Part shown: in pieces, positions 13,700 to 26,024 of the stretch
How positions within the stretch are numbered: position 1 is the stretch's first letter
How the letters are laid out: each line of letters begins with the position of its first letter
NCBI GenBank assembly: GCA_012295275.1
Contig: CM022665.1
Span: 42,611,152-42,675,151 of the forward strand
DNA length: 64,000 bases
Reading direction: 5' to 3'
Origin: Chrysomallon squamiferum
Lineage: Eukaryota; Mollusca; Gastropoda; Neomphalida; Peltospiridae
Program-made: the position numbers and the translations under genes
Notes under the pieces: model-generated
The model's database searches: none
The model's input: only the letters and a program-made list of their open reading frames with translations
What the model was told of the DNA's origin: nothing

Positions 13700-13850
13700 A
13701 ATAAAATAAAATAAAATAAAATAAAATAAATAAATAAATAAATAAATAAAACATAATTCGTAATTTAATTTTTAATTTGTTTATTATTATTTTTTTTAAA
13801 TGACCTCTTCAAGATAAAGGGGGCAAACATTGGTTTCCGTAACGAATGCT
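13296..13850. repeat. Dispersed repeat, copy 1 (pair with 54176-54690)
   Basis: The stretch is about 90-95 % identical by eye to 54176-54690 in the same orientation. It carries a 73-codon frame (13446-13667) whose counterpart at 54331-54513 is similar. Inside is an A-rich AAAT/AAAAT tract (13650-13750), and homology resumes after it (from about 13795). The element looks like a retroposon or an old segmental duplication; I cannot assign a family. Confidence 0.6.
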
Positions 13851-14460
13851 TAACGTAAAACGTCTTTCAAATCGTGGACAACAACACTCATGGGCACCTA
13901 GCTTACATCATCATCATATTTAATAAATAAATAAAATAAATAAATTAGTGTCCATGCTGGAGAGACAAGAATTTCCTATTTCTAAAACATATTCTCCTTT
14001 ATCAAAAACTTAACATGAAAAGGTAATTTCTTTTATATTTAATTTATTTACAAGTATTAACGTATTGAATTTAATTTATTTACCTATATTGAATCCTTCG
14101 CTGTTTTACAAGTAAGCTAAAATATTAAGAGAGTTAATTTTAAATATTACTCTTTTCAATCAATGTCGTCCGCATTCACGCCATGACGAATCTTGTAGCA
14201 CAACACCCGTGGGCATCTGGCTAAAATCATCTTCATCATCATCATCATCATCATCATATTACTCAATAAATAAATAATAAGTGTCCATGTTAGAGTCGTA
14301 AGAATTACCTATTTCTAAAATATATTCTCCCATTACGAAAACAATATGAAAAGGTAACTTGTTTTACATTAAATTTATTTACCAGTAAATTATTTGATAT
14401 CATATATTTACCTATTTTGTTTGTTTAATTATTCATTCATCTATTTACTGTTGATTTGTT
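13850..14460. repeat. Upstream flank of copy A: two-fold internal repeat shared with copy C
   Basis: Two related segments (about 13845-14060 and 14160-14410) each contain a run like CGTGG...CAACACTC, a TCATCATC tract, an AAAT tract and GTGTCCATG. The same two-fold arrangement lies before copy C at about 57800-58260. This shows that the duplicated unit includes at least 0.6 kb upstream. No coding potential. Confidence 0.55.
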
Positions 14461-14550
14461 TATTTATATTTTTATTCTTACGTCGTTTTGCCGACTGCTC
14501 CCGAGTGGAGCCGAATGTAACGTCCAAATAAAAAATAAAAATGTATTAAG

Positions 14551-14558
14551 TGACGTCA
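14551..14558 (+). promoter_or_regulatory. Full CRE palindrome upstream of gene A
   Basis: TGACGTCA, the consensus cAMP-response element bound by CREB/ATF proteins, is 47 bases before the gene A start codon. The same site is intact before copy C (58993-59000) and altered to TCACGTCA before the dead copy B (25970-25977). Regulation by CREB/ATF is inference from the motif. Confidence 0.5.
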
Positions 14559-14604
14559 TATCTATGACAACCAGATTTCCCTTGTGAATTATCGCTTTGG
14601 AAAG

Positions 14605-17600
14605 ATGAATTTCTTCAGAAAATATTTTTTCTCTCGAAAGAGGAAAAAGAAAGAATATTATCGAAGCAAGTAAGATTTTCCTAAGATTGCATATTATAAC
14701 ACGTCAAAATTCATTACGTGGGATACATTTACATATAACTTTGCAGTTTAGGTTCTATAAATATTTTGCTATGATTTATAACTGTTTCTGCGAAAACATT
14801 AAATGTCTATGGTCAAACCAGTCAATGCCGACAACGCGAAGATTTAAACTGCACGATTACCGATTTATATTCATATTTGATTTTATAAATCAACTATTAA
14901 TACAATTTATTATCTAGTGCGTTCTCTGATCATTCAAACGTTTAGATATTAAAATTAGGAATTTATGTGATTGTTTTAATAACGAGTTACTGTTACTAGT
15001 ACCACTATCACCATGACTCCACTTTTATAAGATTCCTCAACTTTAATCGAAGCACTGACATTCATAATTAGTTTAGTATTAGACTATGCTATCGGATTTA
15101 AACGGCGAACGGGTGAAGGGAGATAACTTTGTTCATACTACTTACAGTGTTATGCCAAGACATTTGTAGAGTTCTCTTTGAATTTCAGCTAAGTCTACGA
15201 AATGCAGGGATTTTACAGCCCTACTTTTAAATTATAATCGAACAGACTATACCTCTAACAATCTTTTATTATTATTAATTTTTTTTTACCAGTGACTATG
15301 TATTCTTCCCGGAAGGGTACGAAGATGTAAGCGTTGCCGATAAGACTCAGGTATGTTTTATTTGTATTCTTCAATTTTAATACTTTTAGTGTGAAATTCA
15401 TAACTTGGTATAAAACAAACAAACAAACAAACAAACAAATATACAAATAAATTTTAAAAATAAATAAATAAAATCAATAATTATAATAAGAATAATAATA
15501 AAAATTATAATAAGAATAAATATGTTAATTATTAAATGTTTCTTTGATTTCCTTAACAACAACAATACTACTAATAAAAATGATCTCGATTGTTAAATTA
15601 TTTTGAAGTTTAATATAATTTTTTTTTTTTTTTTTTTTATAGAATAACATCTTTGAAATCTTTGGTGGGTATTTAAATAAGTTTACACTATACAGTTTCT
15701 TTAGTCACAATACACATTGCACATATATTTCAGGTGGGGGCACGCTGAGGCGGGGCTGTCCAGTAAAAACAGCAGTAGTTTTCATGATATCAGTTGTAAT
15801 ATTAATATTAGTAGAAGTAGTAGTACTACTAATTAGTACCAATGAAGACAGGAGACAGGAGAAAAATATTAGACAAAAGATTTCCAGTGTAATTATTTAT
15901 AAATAATTATTTACTCTATTAAGAAGTATAAACTGTATTGCAAATACGCATAGAAATACAATTTCGAATTTTCTACACACTTTATATCTGCTATATGAAA
16001 AAATGGAACATAATAAATGATATTAAACAATGGAAATATAAACAGCTACATTTTAATATTGTGTAATGGATGTTTATTCTGAATTTTGAAATTTGAAATA
16101 TCAATTTATCTATCAAAGGATTATCTAAGTTCTGTAAATCTTGTAGATTTCACATGTCCAGTGACCAAGACATTTCAAGACTTTGAACACACCCCGGTAA
16201 TTATCAGTTTAATATTCTTTTTCTTTGTAATTTATATATTCTTTCCCTCTTTTTTCTTTCTTTTGTCTATTTATTTATTTTAACTATATATATATATATA
16301 TATATATTCTTTGTTTTCAGATTTGTTTTCATTAAATATATGAATTTAATATCGTCAGTGTTTTATATGTTAGTAATTTTAAGTGTTAAATGAATTTTTA
16401 TTTCATCATTATTATTATTTTTCTTTTTTGTAATTATGAGGAATACTTTAACTAAGAATGACAATAATTGGTAACTGTTTGTTGTTAATTAATTGATATG
16501 CATCATTTCAGGATAATACAGGTGCGAGGGAGGAGGAAGAAGACCTCATTGTAAGTTTCAAACATTAATGTGATGAAAACATTCGGTTGTTCCACTTTAT
16601 TTTATTACACTGTCCTTACAAAATCCTGTATTAATATTCTCTACTAAATCATCTAATACATATTTATTTAAAACAGACTGAAATTTAATTTATAACTCTG
16701 AAATATAAAAACATAATGCAGTTTAAAAACTCAGTGATATTTCCCACCAACAGCATAGTTACCTGACTCCGTGAATGAAATTATAACAACATGAAATCAT
16801 TTAAAATGCTAAGAAAGAAATTTTAAAACTTACAAAACTAAAATGAATTATATAATTTCACTTTCCAGTTCTATATTGAAATTGATGGCTACACTCCACC
16901 GACCGGTGAGTATTTTTAATCAACCTATTTGTGCACATTTACTGTACACCAATGTTTTAAGAGACACCTTGCAATGATAAGCAACTAAAATGATGTACAT
17001 ATCTATTCTTTAGAAAATGAAAGAAATTATCATTCCAGTGTTCAAATGATTATTCTTCTTAATTACCTACAAGGTACAAGATACTAAAATTGTGGCACTA
17101 TATGTTTCTTAATAAATCATTGACAGTTGCGAACAATATAAAACCATATTTTAACTCTAAGCTGTCTAATCTGATCCAAAAACTAAATTATTTTAAGAAA
17201 AAAAGTTGTTATAAACTAACATGAAAAACTGGATTAAAATATTAAACAAAGTCATGTAATCAATATTTTGTAATGATTAACAAAAATTATTGTATGAAGG
17301 TGAAACTCCTTTTATTTTTTTTTTTTTTTATATTACTTAATCTTTTTTATTATTGTTTTTTTAAAGCACCATACATTCCCGATTTTGACATTTTTAATGA
17401 AACTGCGAACTGTAGTGGACCCTTCCATGTGATGGTTAGTATTTGCACTTTAGTTTTTAATCAATAAAATTGTTCTGTCATTTACAACTGAAGATTTTCC
17501 ATAGTATCAGACAAAAAAAGGGAAACAATAAAAAAAAAAAAATAATAATAATAATAAATAAATAAATAATAAATAAACTAAAATAATAAAAGTAAATAAA

Positions 17601-20600
17601 GACTAATTTGTTTTAAATTTTTTTTTTTTTTTTTTTTTAATGCACCATATATTCCTGATTTTGACACTTCTAATGAAACTACTAATTGTAGTGTACCCTT
17701 CCATGTGTCGGTTAGTATTTGCACATCAATTGTTAATAAATAAAATTGTTATATCATTTACAACTGAAGATTTTCCATAATATGAGATGAAAAAAGGGAC
17801 ACAACACGAACAAATAATAATATTAATAATAATAATAAACAAAAATAAAAAATAAAAAATAAATAAATAAAATATAATTTTAAAAAGGAAATAAAGACTA
17901 GTTAATGTCCGTGTTTAATGTGAGCATCCCACTTAGAGATGTTTACTAGACTATTTATTGTGGTTGAGATTTGAGATATACAGGATCAGTTCTACTTACA
18001 GCCATTTCCCAATCCAGTCACAGCCCCATTATTCATTTATGAAGAATACAGAATCCCTATGGAAAGATGCCTTTAAAATATCTCCTTTTAGTCAGTAAGC
18101 CCATGATGTATTGTCTGTAGTTTTCCTTTGCTGACCTCTGTAAAATAAAAATATAATTTACTCCATTCATTCACTTTTACTTTATTGTGAAACTCAAAGA
18201 AAGGTCTCAGTATAGTTTATTCCTTTATTAACTTTTACGAAAAATTCTATTTAGATTTTATATTTCATGACACTTAAATTAAGATTTTACATTACTTTGT
18301 TCATTAATGTGTGTAAAGTGTAGTGATAAAAAAGTATAATGTTAAATGTGTTTTTGTCTCTTTATTCAGACTCCACAGATAGAACATGAAAGAAGGGTGT
18401 GTATAGCTTTTTAACTCTAGAATTATCGTTATTATTAAATGTCTTACAGAATACTTTATATAAAACTAAGTGAAGACAATGAATGCAAAGAGTTAATTAA
18501 AGTGTTCATAACTACATCCACTGCAATCTGCTATTTTGTTTATTTTCAGTTTCTTTGGCACTGAATATCACTGTATAGATGACACATGTTAACTATGAAT
18601 ATGAGTATTGAGTCATACATAATTCTCAAGTTTACCAAAAAATAAATAAATAAATTTGGAAATAAAGATAAAAAGGAAAAAGAAAAGAATAGAGTTTTAT
18701 TATCATCAATTATTACGTATTATATATTATTATAATTCTCTTTCCTTAATATTAAGAAAGTTTGGCCCCTAAAAAGAAAATCTCAAAGTTAGACAATTTA
18801 TTTAGTCTACAGTTTCAAATTTCATTTTACTTGCAGGTCCACTCCTCTGAAAAAAACACCGATCATGAGTGAGTTACTACTAAAAATTCTTAATTAATGT
18901 TATTAACAAACAAACAAAAAGCCACAAAAGAAAGTAACCATTAACATCAATCAGATAAAGTAACTATTAACATAAGAATAGGAAAATGTATTTCTTTGTC
19001 ATTTGAAAAAAATATTGGTAGTAATTTGTTTTATGTTATTAAATCTTGGTTTGTCATGTTACTATTTTAAAAGCTTTATCAAAATTACTTTGATTTAAAT
19101 ATTTGATTCATGTTTCTTAGAAGTGTATCTTTGCCTCAAATAAACTGTTTAATAAATAAATACAGATAAAAAAGGTAAAGAGTTTGAGAACAAAAGGTGT
19201 TCTTTTATTATTTCCTTTTTATTGATTGATTTATTTATTGTTATTGATATTATTGTTATTATTATTTCAAAATAGATGGTTTATCTTTTTGGTATTTTGC
19301 AGCTTTCATCCTGACCAAAACATAAACGCACCTTTGAATGAGTTGGTTAGTATATGCACATTAGTTGTTAATAAATAAAATTGTTTTGTCATTTACAACT
19401 TAACATTTTCCTTAACATTAGGAAAAAAACAACAAAAAACAAATAAATAAATAAATTTTAAAAAGTAAAATAAACACAGGTTAATGGTTGTGTTTAATGT
19501 GAGCATCCCACTTGGAGATTGTGGTAGACTATTTATTGTGGCTGAGATTTGAGATATTCAGGATCAGTTCTACTTACAATCATTTCCCATGAGCCTCATC
19601 ATTCATTTATCAAGAATATTGAATCTCAGAGGGAAAATGCCTTTGAAATACCTCCTTTTAGTCAGAAATCCCATGGTGTATTGTGTGTTGTTTTCCTTTC
19701 CTGACCTCTGTAAAAGAAAAATATATTTTACTCCATTCATTCACTTTTTCTTTATTGTGAAACTAAAAGAAACCTAAAAAATCTCAGTATAGTTTATTAC
19801 TTTATCAAATTTTATGAAAAATACTATTTAGATTTTATATTTCATGACACTTATATTAAGATTTTATATTACTTTGTTCATTAATGTGTGTAAAGTGTAA
19901 TGATAAAAATGTAATATGTTAAATGTGCTTTTGTCTCTTTATCCAGACTCCGCAGACAGATGAGAAGAAAAGAAAGGTGTAGTATAACTTTTTAACATCT
20001 AGAAATATTGTTATTATTAAATGTCCTATAGAATACTTTAGATATATGTAAGTGATCAGGATGGATGCCAAGAGTTAATTAAAGAGAGTCTGTATACTTT
20101 CAAAATGTATGTGTTCATAGCTACATCCACTGCAATTTGCTATTTTCTGTATTTTCGGTTTCTTTGGCACTGAATAACACTGTAGAGATGATATATGTTA
20201 ACTTCACATATAAATATCAGTAATGACTCATTCATAATCCTGAAATGTACTACAAAAATAAATAAGCAAGTTATGAAATAAAGAAAAAAAAAAAAAAAAA
20301 AAATGCAGCCTCTAAAAAGAAAATTTTAAAGTAACAAACTTTATTAAGTCTACAATTTCAAATTTCATTTTACTTACAGGTCCACTTCTCTGGGGAAAAC
20401 ACCATACACAAGTGAGTTACTATTAATATATCTTAATTAATGTTATTAACAAACAAAACAAACAGAAACAAAGTAACCATTAAGAAGAATCAGATAAAGT
20501 GACTTTTGACATAAGCATAGGAAAATGTATTTTTTTTGTTATATGAAAAAGAATTATAGGTACTAATTTTTTGACATGTTATTAGATCTTGATTTGTCAT

Positions 20601-20756
20601 GAAACTATTTTGAAATCTTTATTTAATAACAAAATACTTTGGTTTAAATATCTGGTCCATGTTTCTAAGAAGCCTATCTTTGCCTCAAACTGTTTAATAA
20701 ATAAATACAGATACAAAAAACTAAAATGTATAATTATTTTATTATTTATTTATTTA

Positions 20757-20827
<71 letters not shown>

Positions 20828-21090
20828 TTGGATTCAAAACATATGGTTTATCTTTATTGGTATTTTGCAGGTTTCATCCTGGCCAAAAAATTAAGTCCAC
20901 ACCACTGCAACAGCTATTTCGTGTTTTTTGCCTGTGTATGTATAAAGAAAAGAAATATTACATATTTTGTAGATCATTCATTATTCTAATCATCCATCCA
21001 GTATTTTCTTTACAAGCAACTGAACCTAAAACAAATCCCATACGTGCAACAGATAACAGAAATGTACATATCCCCCTACAATACAATTAG
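14605..21090 (+). CDS. Copy A: micro-exon gene, predicted single-pass membrane protein, function unknown
   Basis: Exons read from splice consensus, frame and comparison with B and C: 14605-14669, 15293-15350, 15643-15664, 15734-15886, 16147-16196, 16512-16550, 16869-16905, 17367-17434, 18370-18396, 18837-18868, 19303-19345, 19947-19976, 20380-20411 and 20871-21090, giving 291 aa. The N-terminus is basic and aromatic (SRKRKKKEY) with no signal peptide, then two YxxPhi motifs (YVFF, YEDV). A hydrophobic helix lies at about residues 62-82. An acidic EEEEDLI block, a FYIEIDGYTPPT block and an N-glycosylatable segment (NETANCS) follow, then a repeated module TPQ...VHxS...FHPxQ. This suggests a type II membrane protein with the basic end in the cytosol. 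The last exon may instead splice at 20940 to an exon at 21237-21303, replacing the hydrophobic C-terminus with a short basic one. I do not recognise the family. Exon boundaries are well supported by three-copy comparison; expression is not shown. Confidence 0.68.
14687..14917 (+). other. Conserved open frame inside intron 1 of copy A
   Basis: A 76-codon frame inside intron 1 (14670-15292) is kept open in all three copies (B 26111-26353, C 59133-59375, each 80 codons). A and C differ at about 12 of 231 bases here by my count, with no visible excess of silent changes. B keeps it open although the gene is dead. It may be a coincidence of recent duplication or a conserved regulatory intron; I do not call it a gene. 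Confidence 0.3.
15734..15886 (+). CDS. Membrane-helix exon unique to copy A
   Basis: A 153-base, phase 1-1 exon bounded by tatatttcag and CCA/gtgtaa. It is open only in the phase needed to join exon 15643-15664 to exon 16147-16196. It encodes 51 residues: a basic start (RRGCPVK), a helix of about 21 hydrophobic residues (AVVFMISVVILILVEVVVLLI) written here only to show one buried Glu, and a charged follow-on (NEDRRQEKN). Copies B and C have unrelated sequence at this place, so their proteins would lack the helix. Because it is frame-neutral, A could also skip it and make a soluble form. Confidence 0.65.
17643..17710 (+). pseudogene. Duplicated exon with lost splice acceptor in copy A
   Basis: A second copy of exon 17367-17434 lies 276 bases downstream, same length (68 bases), with an open frame and a kept donor (TCG/gttagt). 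The acceptor tttaaag of the first copy is tttaatg here, so the AG is gone. It is a tandem exon duplication that cannot be spliced normally. Copy C has only one such exon and B has none. Confidence 0.7.
20757..20827. repeat. (TTA)n microsatellite in the last intron of copy A
   Basis: A TTTA tract passing into about 23 TTA units. The corresponding place in B (31366-31460) has a TTTA and TTA tract of different length. Confidence 0.95.
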
Positions 21091-21284
21091 TATATAAAAA
21101 CAAGATATTTACTCATATATAATTATTAGATAAAATCAATACATTTACTTTGAACAGTTTATTATAGAAATGTGTTTCACCTAGTAACTTCATTATCACT
21201 GGAGTGGGCTTAAATATTCATTCGTTTGTTTTACAGACCACTAAGGAAACCAGAACAATTAGGAAAAAGGACACGACTGGTTTT

Positions 21285-24200
21285 ATACATTATAGTTTTT
21301 TGATTGAATTTAATTTTTTGTGAATAACAAATGAAATACAATTAAACTTGTTATTATTGTAAAAAAAACACCAAAGAAAATAGAAAAAAAAAACCACTGT
21401 AAATATTTTAACTTATTATTTTTTTGATTAAATATAATTGTTTTGTAAATAACAAATGAAATACAATTAAACTTTTTATTAGTGGAAAATATAAAAAATG
21501 AAAACCAATATAAATATGTATACATACTAGTTTTTTGATTAAATATAATTGTTTTGTAAATAACAAATCAAATACAATGAAACTTTTTATTAGTGTAAAA
21601 AAACAAACAAAAAACAATGTAGATATGTGTATCTACTAGTTTTTGATTAAATATATTTTTGTAAATAATAAATGAAATACAATGAAACTTTTTATTAGTG
21701 TAAAAAAGTGATAACTGGTGCAAATAATAGTTTTTTGATTCAATATAATTTTTGTAAATTACAAATGAATACAATTAAACTTTTTATTATTATAAAATAA
21801 AAAAAATAAAAATCCAATGTAAATATGTATACATACTAGTTTTTTGATTAAATATAATTGTTTTGTAAATAACAAATGAAATACAATTAAACTTTTTATT
21901 AGTGTAAAAAACAAACAAACAAAAAACAATGTAAATATGTGTATCTACTAGTTTTTGATTAAATATATTTTTATAAATAACAAATGAAATACAATGAAAC
22001 TTTTTATTAGTGTAAAAAAAAAAAAAAGTGATAAGTGGTGCACATACTAGTTTTTTGATTCAATATAATTTTTGTAAATAACAAATGAATAAAATTAAAC
22101 TTTTTATTATTGTAAAATAAAACAAAATAAAAATCCAATGTAAATATGTATACATAGTAGTTTTTTGATTAAATATAATTGTTTTGTAAATAACAAATCA
22201 AATACAATTAAACATTTCATTAGTGAAAAAAAAAAATGTAAATATATGTATCTACTAGTTTTTGATTAAATATAATTGTTTTGCAAATAACAAATGAAAT
22301 ACAATGAAACTTTTTATTAGTGTAAAAGAAAAACAAAAAGAATGTAAATATGAGTATCTACTAGTTTTTGATTAAAGATATTTTTGTAAATTACAAATGA
22401 ATACAATTAAACTTTTTGTTATTGTAAAATAAAAATAAATAAAAATCCAATGTAAATATGTATACATACTAGTTTTTTGATTAAATATAATTGTTTTGTA
22501 AATAACAAATCAAATACAATTAAACATTTCATTAGTGAAAAAAAAATGTAAATATATGTATTTACTAGTTTTTGATTAAATATAATTGTTTTGCAAATAA
22601 CAAATGAAATACAATGAAACTTTTTATTAGTGTAAAAGAAAAAAAAAACAGAATGTAAATATGAGTACATACCAGTTTTTACTATAGTACAAAGAAAAAA
22701 CACTTTAAATGTGTACATAGAAGTTTTTGATTAAATTTAATTTTTTTGTAAATAACAAACAAGCACAATGAAACTTTTTATTAGTGTAAAAAGAATGTAA
22801 AATGTGTACATACTAGTTTTTTGATTAAATATATTTTTTTGTAAATACCAGATGAAATATAATTCTAATTCTAAGAAAAAACCCACTATAAAAATGTGTA
22901 TATCCTAGTTTTTTGATTAAATTTAATTGCTTTGTAAATAACAAATGAATACAGTTAAACTTTTATTAGAGTAAACAACAAGAAAAAAACAACAAAACAA
23001 TGTAAATGTGTACATATTACTCTTTTATTAAATAATTGTTTTGTAAATAACAAATGAAATGAAATGAAACCTTTTTATTATTGTAAGAAAACAAAACCTG
23101 TAAATGTGTATATACTAGTTTTTGATTAAATTTTTGTAAATAACAAATGAATTATAATTCTAAGAAATAAAACACTGTAAAAATGTGTATATACTAGTTT
23201 TTTGATTACATTCAATTGCCTTGTAAATAACAAATGAAATACAATTAAACTTTTTATTATTGTAAGAAAAGAAAACCTGTAAATATATGTATATACTAGT
23301 TCTTAGATTAAATATAATTGTTTTGTAAACAACAAATGAAATAGAATGAAATTTAAACTAGTGTAAAAAAACAACAAAAAAATGTAAATGTGTACATACT
23401 AGTTTTTGATTCAATTTAGTTGTTTTGTAAATAACAAATGAAATAACTTATTATTATTGTAAGAAAGAAAACACTGTAAATAGGTGTGTATACTAGTTTT
23501 TGATTAAATTTAATTGCTTTATAAATAACAAATGAAATACAGTTAAACTTTTTATTAGTGTAAAAAACAACAAAAACAACAATATGAATGTGTACATATT
23601 ATTTTTTTATTAAATATATTTGTTTTATAAATAACAAATAAAATACAATAAAAACTTCTTATCAGTGTATAAAACAAAACAAAACAAAACAATGTGAATG
23701 TGTAAATAATAGTTTTTTTTATTAAATATAATTGTTTTGTAAATAACAAATGAAGTACAATGAAATTTTATTAGTGTAAAAAAAGTAAATATGTGTATAT
23801 ACTATTTTTTGTTAAATATAATTTTTTTGTAAATAACAAATGAAATACAATTAAACTTCTTATTATTAAAAAAAAAAAAAAAAAAGAAACACTGTAAATA
23901 TTTTATCTTATTAGTTTTTTGAGTAAATTGTGTTTTGTAAATAACAAATGAAATACATTTAAACTTTTTATTGGTGTAAAAAAAAAAGAACAAGAAAAAA
24001 TGTAAATATGTGTAGATACTAGTTTTTTGTATAAATATACTTTTTTTGTAAATAACAAACGAAATACAATTAATTTTTTTTTATAGTACAAAGAAAAAAC
24101 ACTTTAAATGTGTTCATACTAGTTTTTGATTACATTTAACTCTTTTGTAAACAACAAAAGAAATACAATTAAACCTTTTATTATTGTAAGAAAAAACACT

Positions 24201-24462
24201 GTAAATATGTGTCTACACTAGTTTTTTTTAATTAAATTTAATTGTTTTGTAAATAACAAATGAAATAAAATTAAACTTTTTATTATTGTAAGAAAAAACC
24301 TGTAAATATGAGAATATAATTGTTTTGTCAATAACAGACAAAATACAATTAATTTTTTTTTATATTAGAAAGAAAAAAACACTTTAAATGTGTACATAGT
24401 AGTGTTTGTTTAAATTTAATTGTTTTGTAAATAACAAATGAAATACAATTTAACTTTTTATT
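21285..24462. repeat. Minisatellite after copy A, about 30 units of about 105 bp
   Basis: Tandem, variably diverged units of about 95-110 bases run from the end of gene A. Each unit has a TAGTTTTTTGATTAAAT start, a conserved GTAAATAACAAATGAAATAC core, ACTTTTTATTA, then an A-rich spacer and TGTAAATATGTG. TAATTGT and ACAATTA arms within the unit can pair around the core. Unit spacers differ in A and AAC runs. The first unit begins within the possible alternative 3' exon, so the array may lie in the 3' UTR. Open frames on the minus strand recur because some units are near 108 bases; they are not convincing genes. Confidence 0.85.
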
Positions 24463-24479
24463 TTTTTGTTTGTTTTTAT

Positions 24480-25460
24480 TTATCAACCTAGAAAACAGAA
24501 TTTCTGAAACCTTCTTAATGTACTGAGAACTTTTTTTTTGTTTAAATATATCTGAAGTTGTTGAAATAGCTCAATGGATATTGTTTTCATAATTATCAAA
24601 TCCACACAAATGGAAACTGTATCAGTAGTTGTCACTTGACACATAACTCCAAGTTTCTTTGTAAATATTCATAACATTTGAAGATATTAAATTTAAACTT
24701 ACTTAAGTAACAACAGTTCAGTGCAATTGTTAATGTTGAAATAAGTGCACAGGTAGTGCAAAACTAAGAATATATATGTGTCTATTAATAACATGTATAT
24801 ATTAGAAAACTGAAGACAGGTATTATAATTTTTGAATATGACAAGATTTAAATCTTTCATCAAGAATAATGAATGGAAAAAAAAAACCCGTAAATAATAA
24901 AAAAAAGGGAATAAAAAAGATATTTTTAAATATGTAAAAATAATTCTTTGCAACTTGATAGGGGAAAGCTGGTTATCAACAGAGTGATCCCATCTTTAGT
25001 AACACACCTGCCTATCCAGCAGAATCAAAATTAAACCTAACACAAAAAGGACAAGCCTGTCATTTAAAAAGTAAGAAAAAAAAAAAAAAATAATAATAAT
25101 AAAAAGGGGGAATACAACGAAAGAAAGATTTTAAAAAGATATTTCCTATGCCAATTTCAATTATTCTGATGAAATTTTCTTAAGATAATGTGACTTATTC
25201 GAGAAATGACAATAATTTGAATAAAAGGACCAGGTTCAAAAATAGATAATGGAAATAGATTTAAAAATTAAACAGATTCGATTTAGCATGACATAAAATT
25301 AGCATTACCCAATCCAAAAGGTCCGTAGTTATAAGATATTGAAGTCTTACATTCTGCCCCTCGACGTCCGTACACAAAGCAGCAGAACTGAATCTTAAAG
25401 GGAAACAACTCTAGACCACATTTTACATTTCCGGGAAGAAACACTATAGATAACGTTTTT
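24480..25460. repeat. Distal flank of unit A (pair with 33105-34085)
   Basis: About 1 kb following the minisatellite, closely similar to the sequence after the second minisatellite. It contains no supported gene and marks the 3' edge of the duplicated unit. Confidence 0.65.
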
Positions 25461-26024
25461 AAAACGAAAAAATGAAGCCAGCAAACATAAAAGTGAATTT
25501 TTAAATTCTGTTGAGGGGATACAGTCTATTTGTCTAATTTGGGTTTTTTCGTTTGCTTTTGTTCTTGTTGTTTGAAAATAAATAAATAAATAAATAAATA
25601 ACATAACATAACATAAAATACCCGTAGTAATTCAGTAGAAGCAGCTGTGTGAGGTCAATAATGAAATGTTACAATTATTTCGTTCAGATATCATGCTGTT
25701 ATTCACAATCTACATTTAACAGATTAAGAAACCTTTAAAAATAAAATAAAATAATGACTGCAATAATAAATAAAAAAATAAAAAAGAAACACCACAGAAT
25801 AGTTTACAGTAGTTTTAAAACCTGATGTTTTATTCACATTTCTGAAAAAGCACTACGTAAGTACTTCATTATAATAAAAGATCAAACGTTTCTGTTTTAC
25901 GTCGTTTTGCTGACTGCTCTTGATTGTAACCGAATGTAACGTACAAATAAAAAATAAAAATATAATAAGTCACGTCATATCTATGACCAACGAGATTTGC
26001 CTTGTGAATTATCGCTTTACAAAG
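25461..26024. repeat. Upstream flank of copy B, shared with copy C
   Basis: The sequence from about 25503 to the B start codon matches 58560-59046 before copy C, including a GAGGGG(A/T)TACAGTCT stretch, an AAAT tract and a TTTACGTCGTTTTGC stretch near the promoter. Copy A lacks most of this segment, apparently through deletion. The CRE position reads TCACGTCA at 25970-25977. Confidence 0.6.

Noticed and set aside
21310-24091. Series of minus-strand open frames rich in FHLLFTKQLYLIKK
   Set aside because: They lie in the minisatellite and recur because some units are close to a multiple of three; no start, splice or composition signal supports translation.
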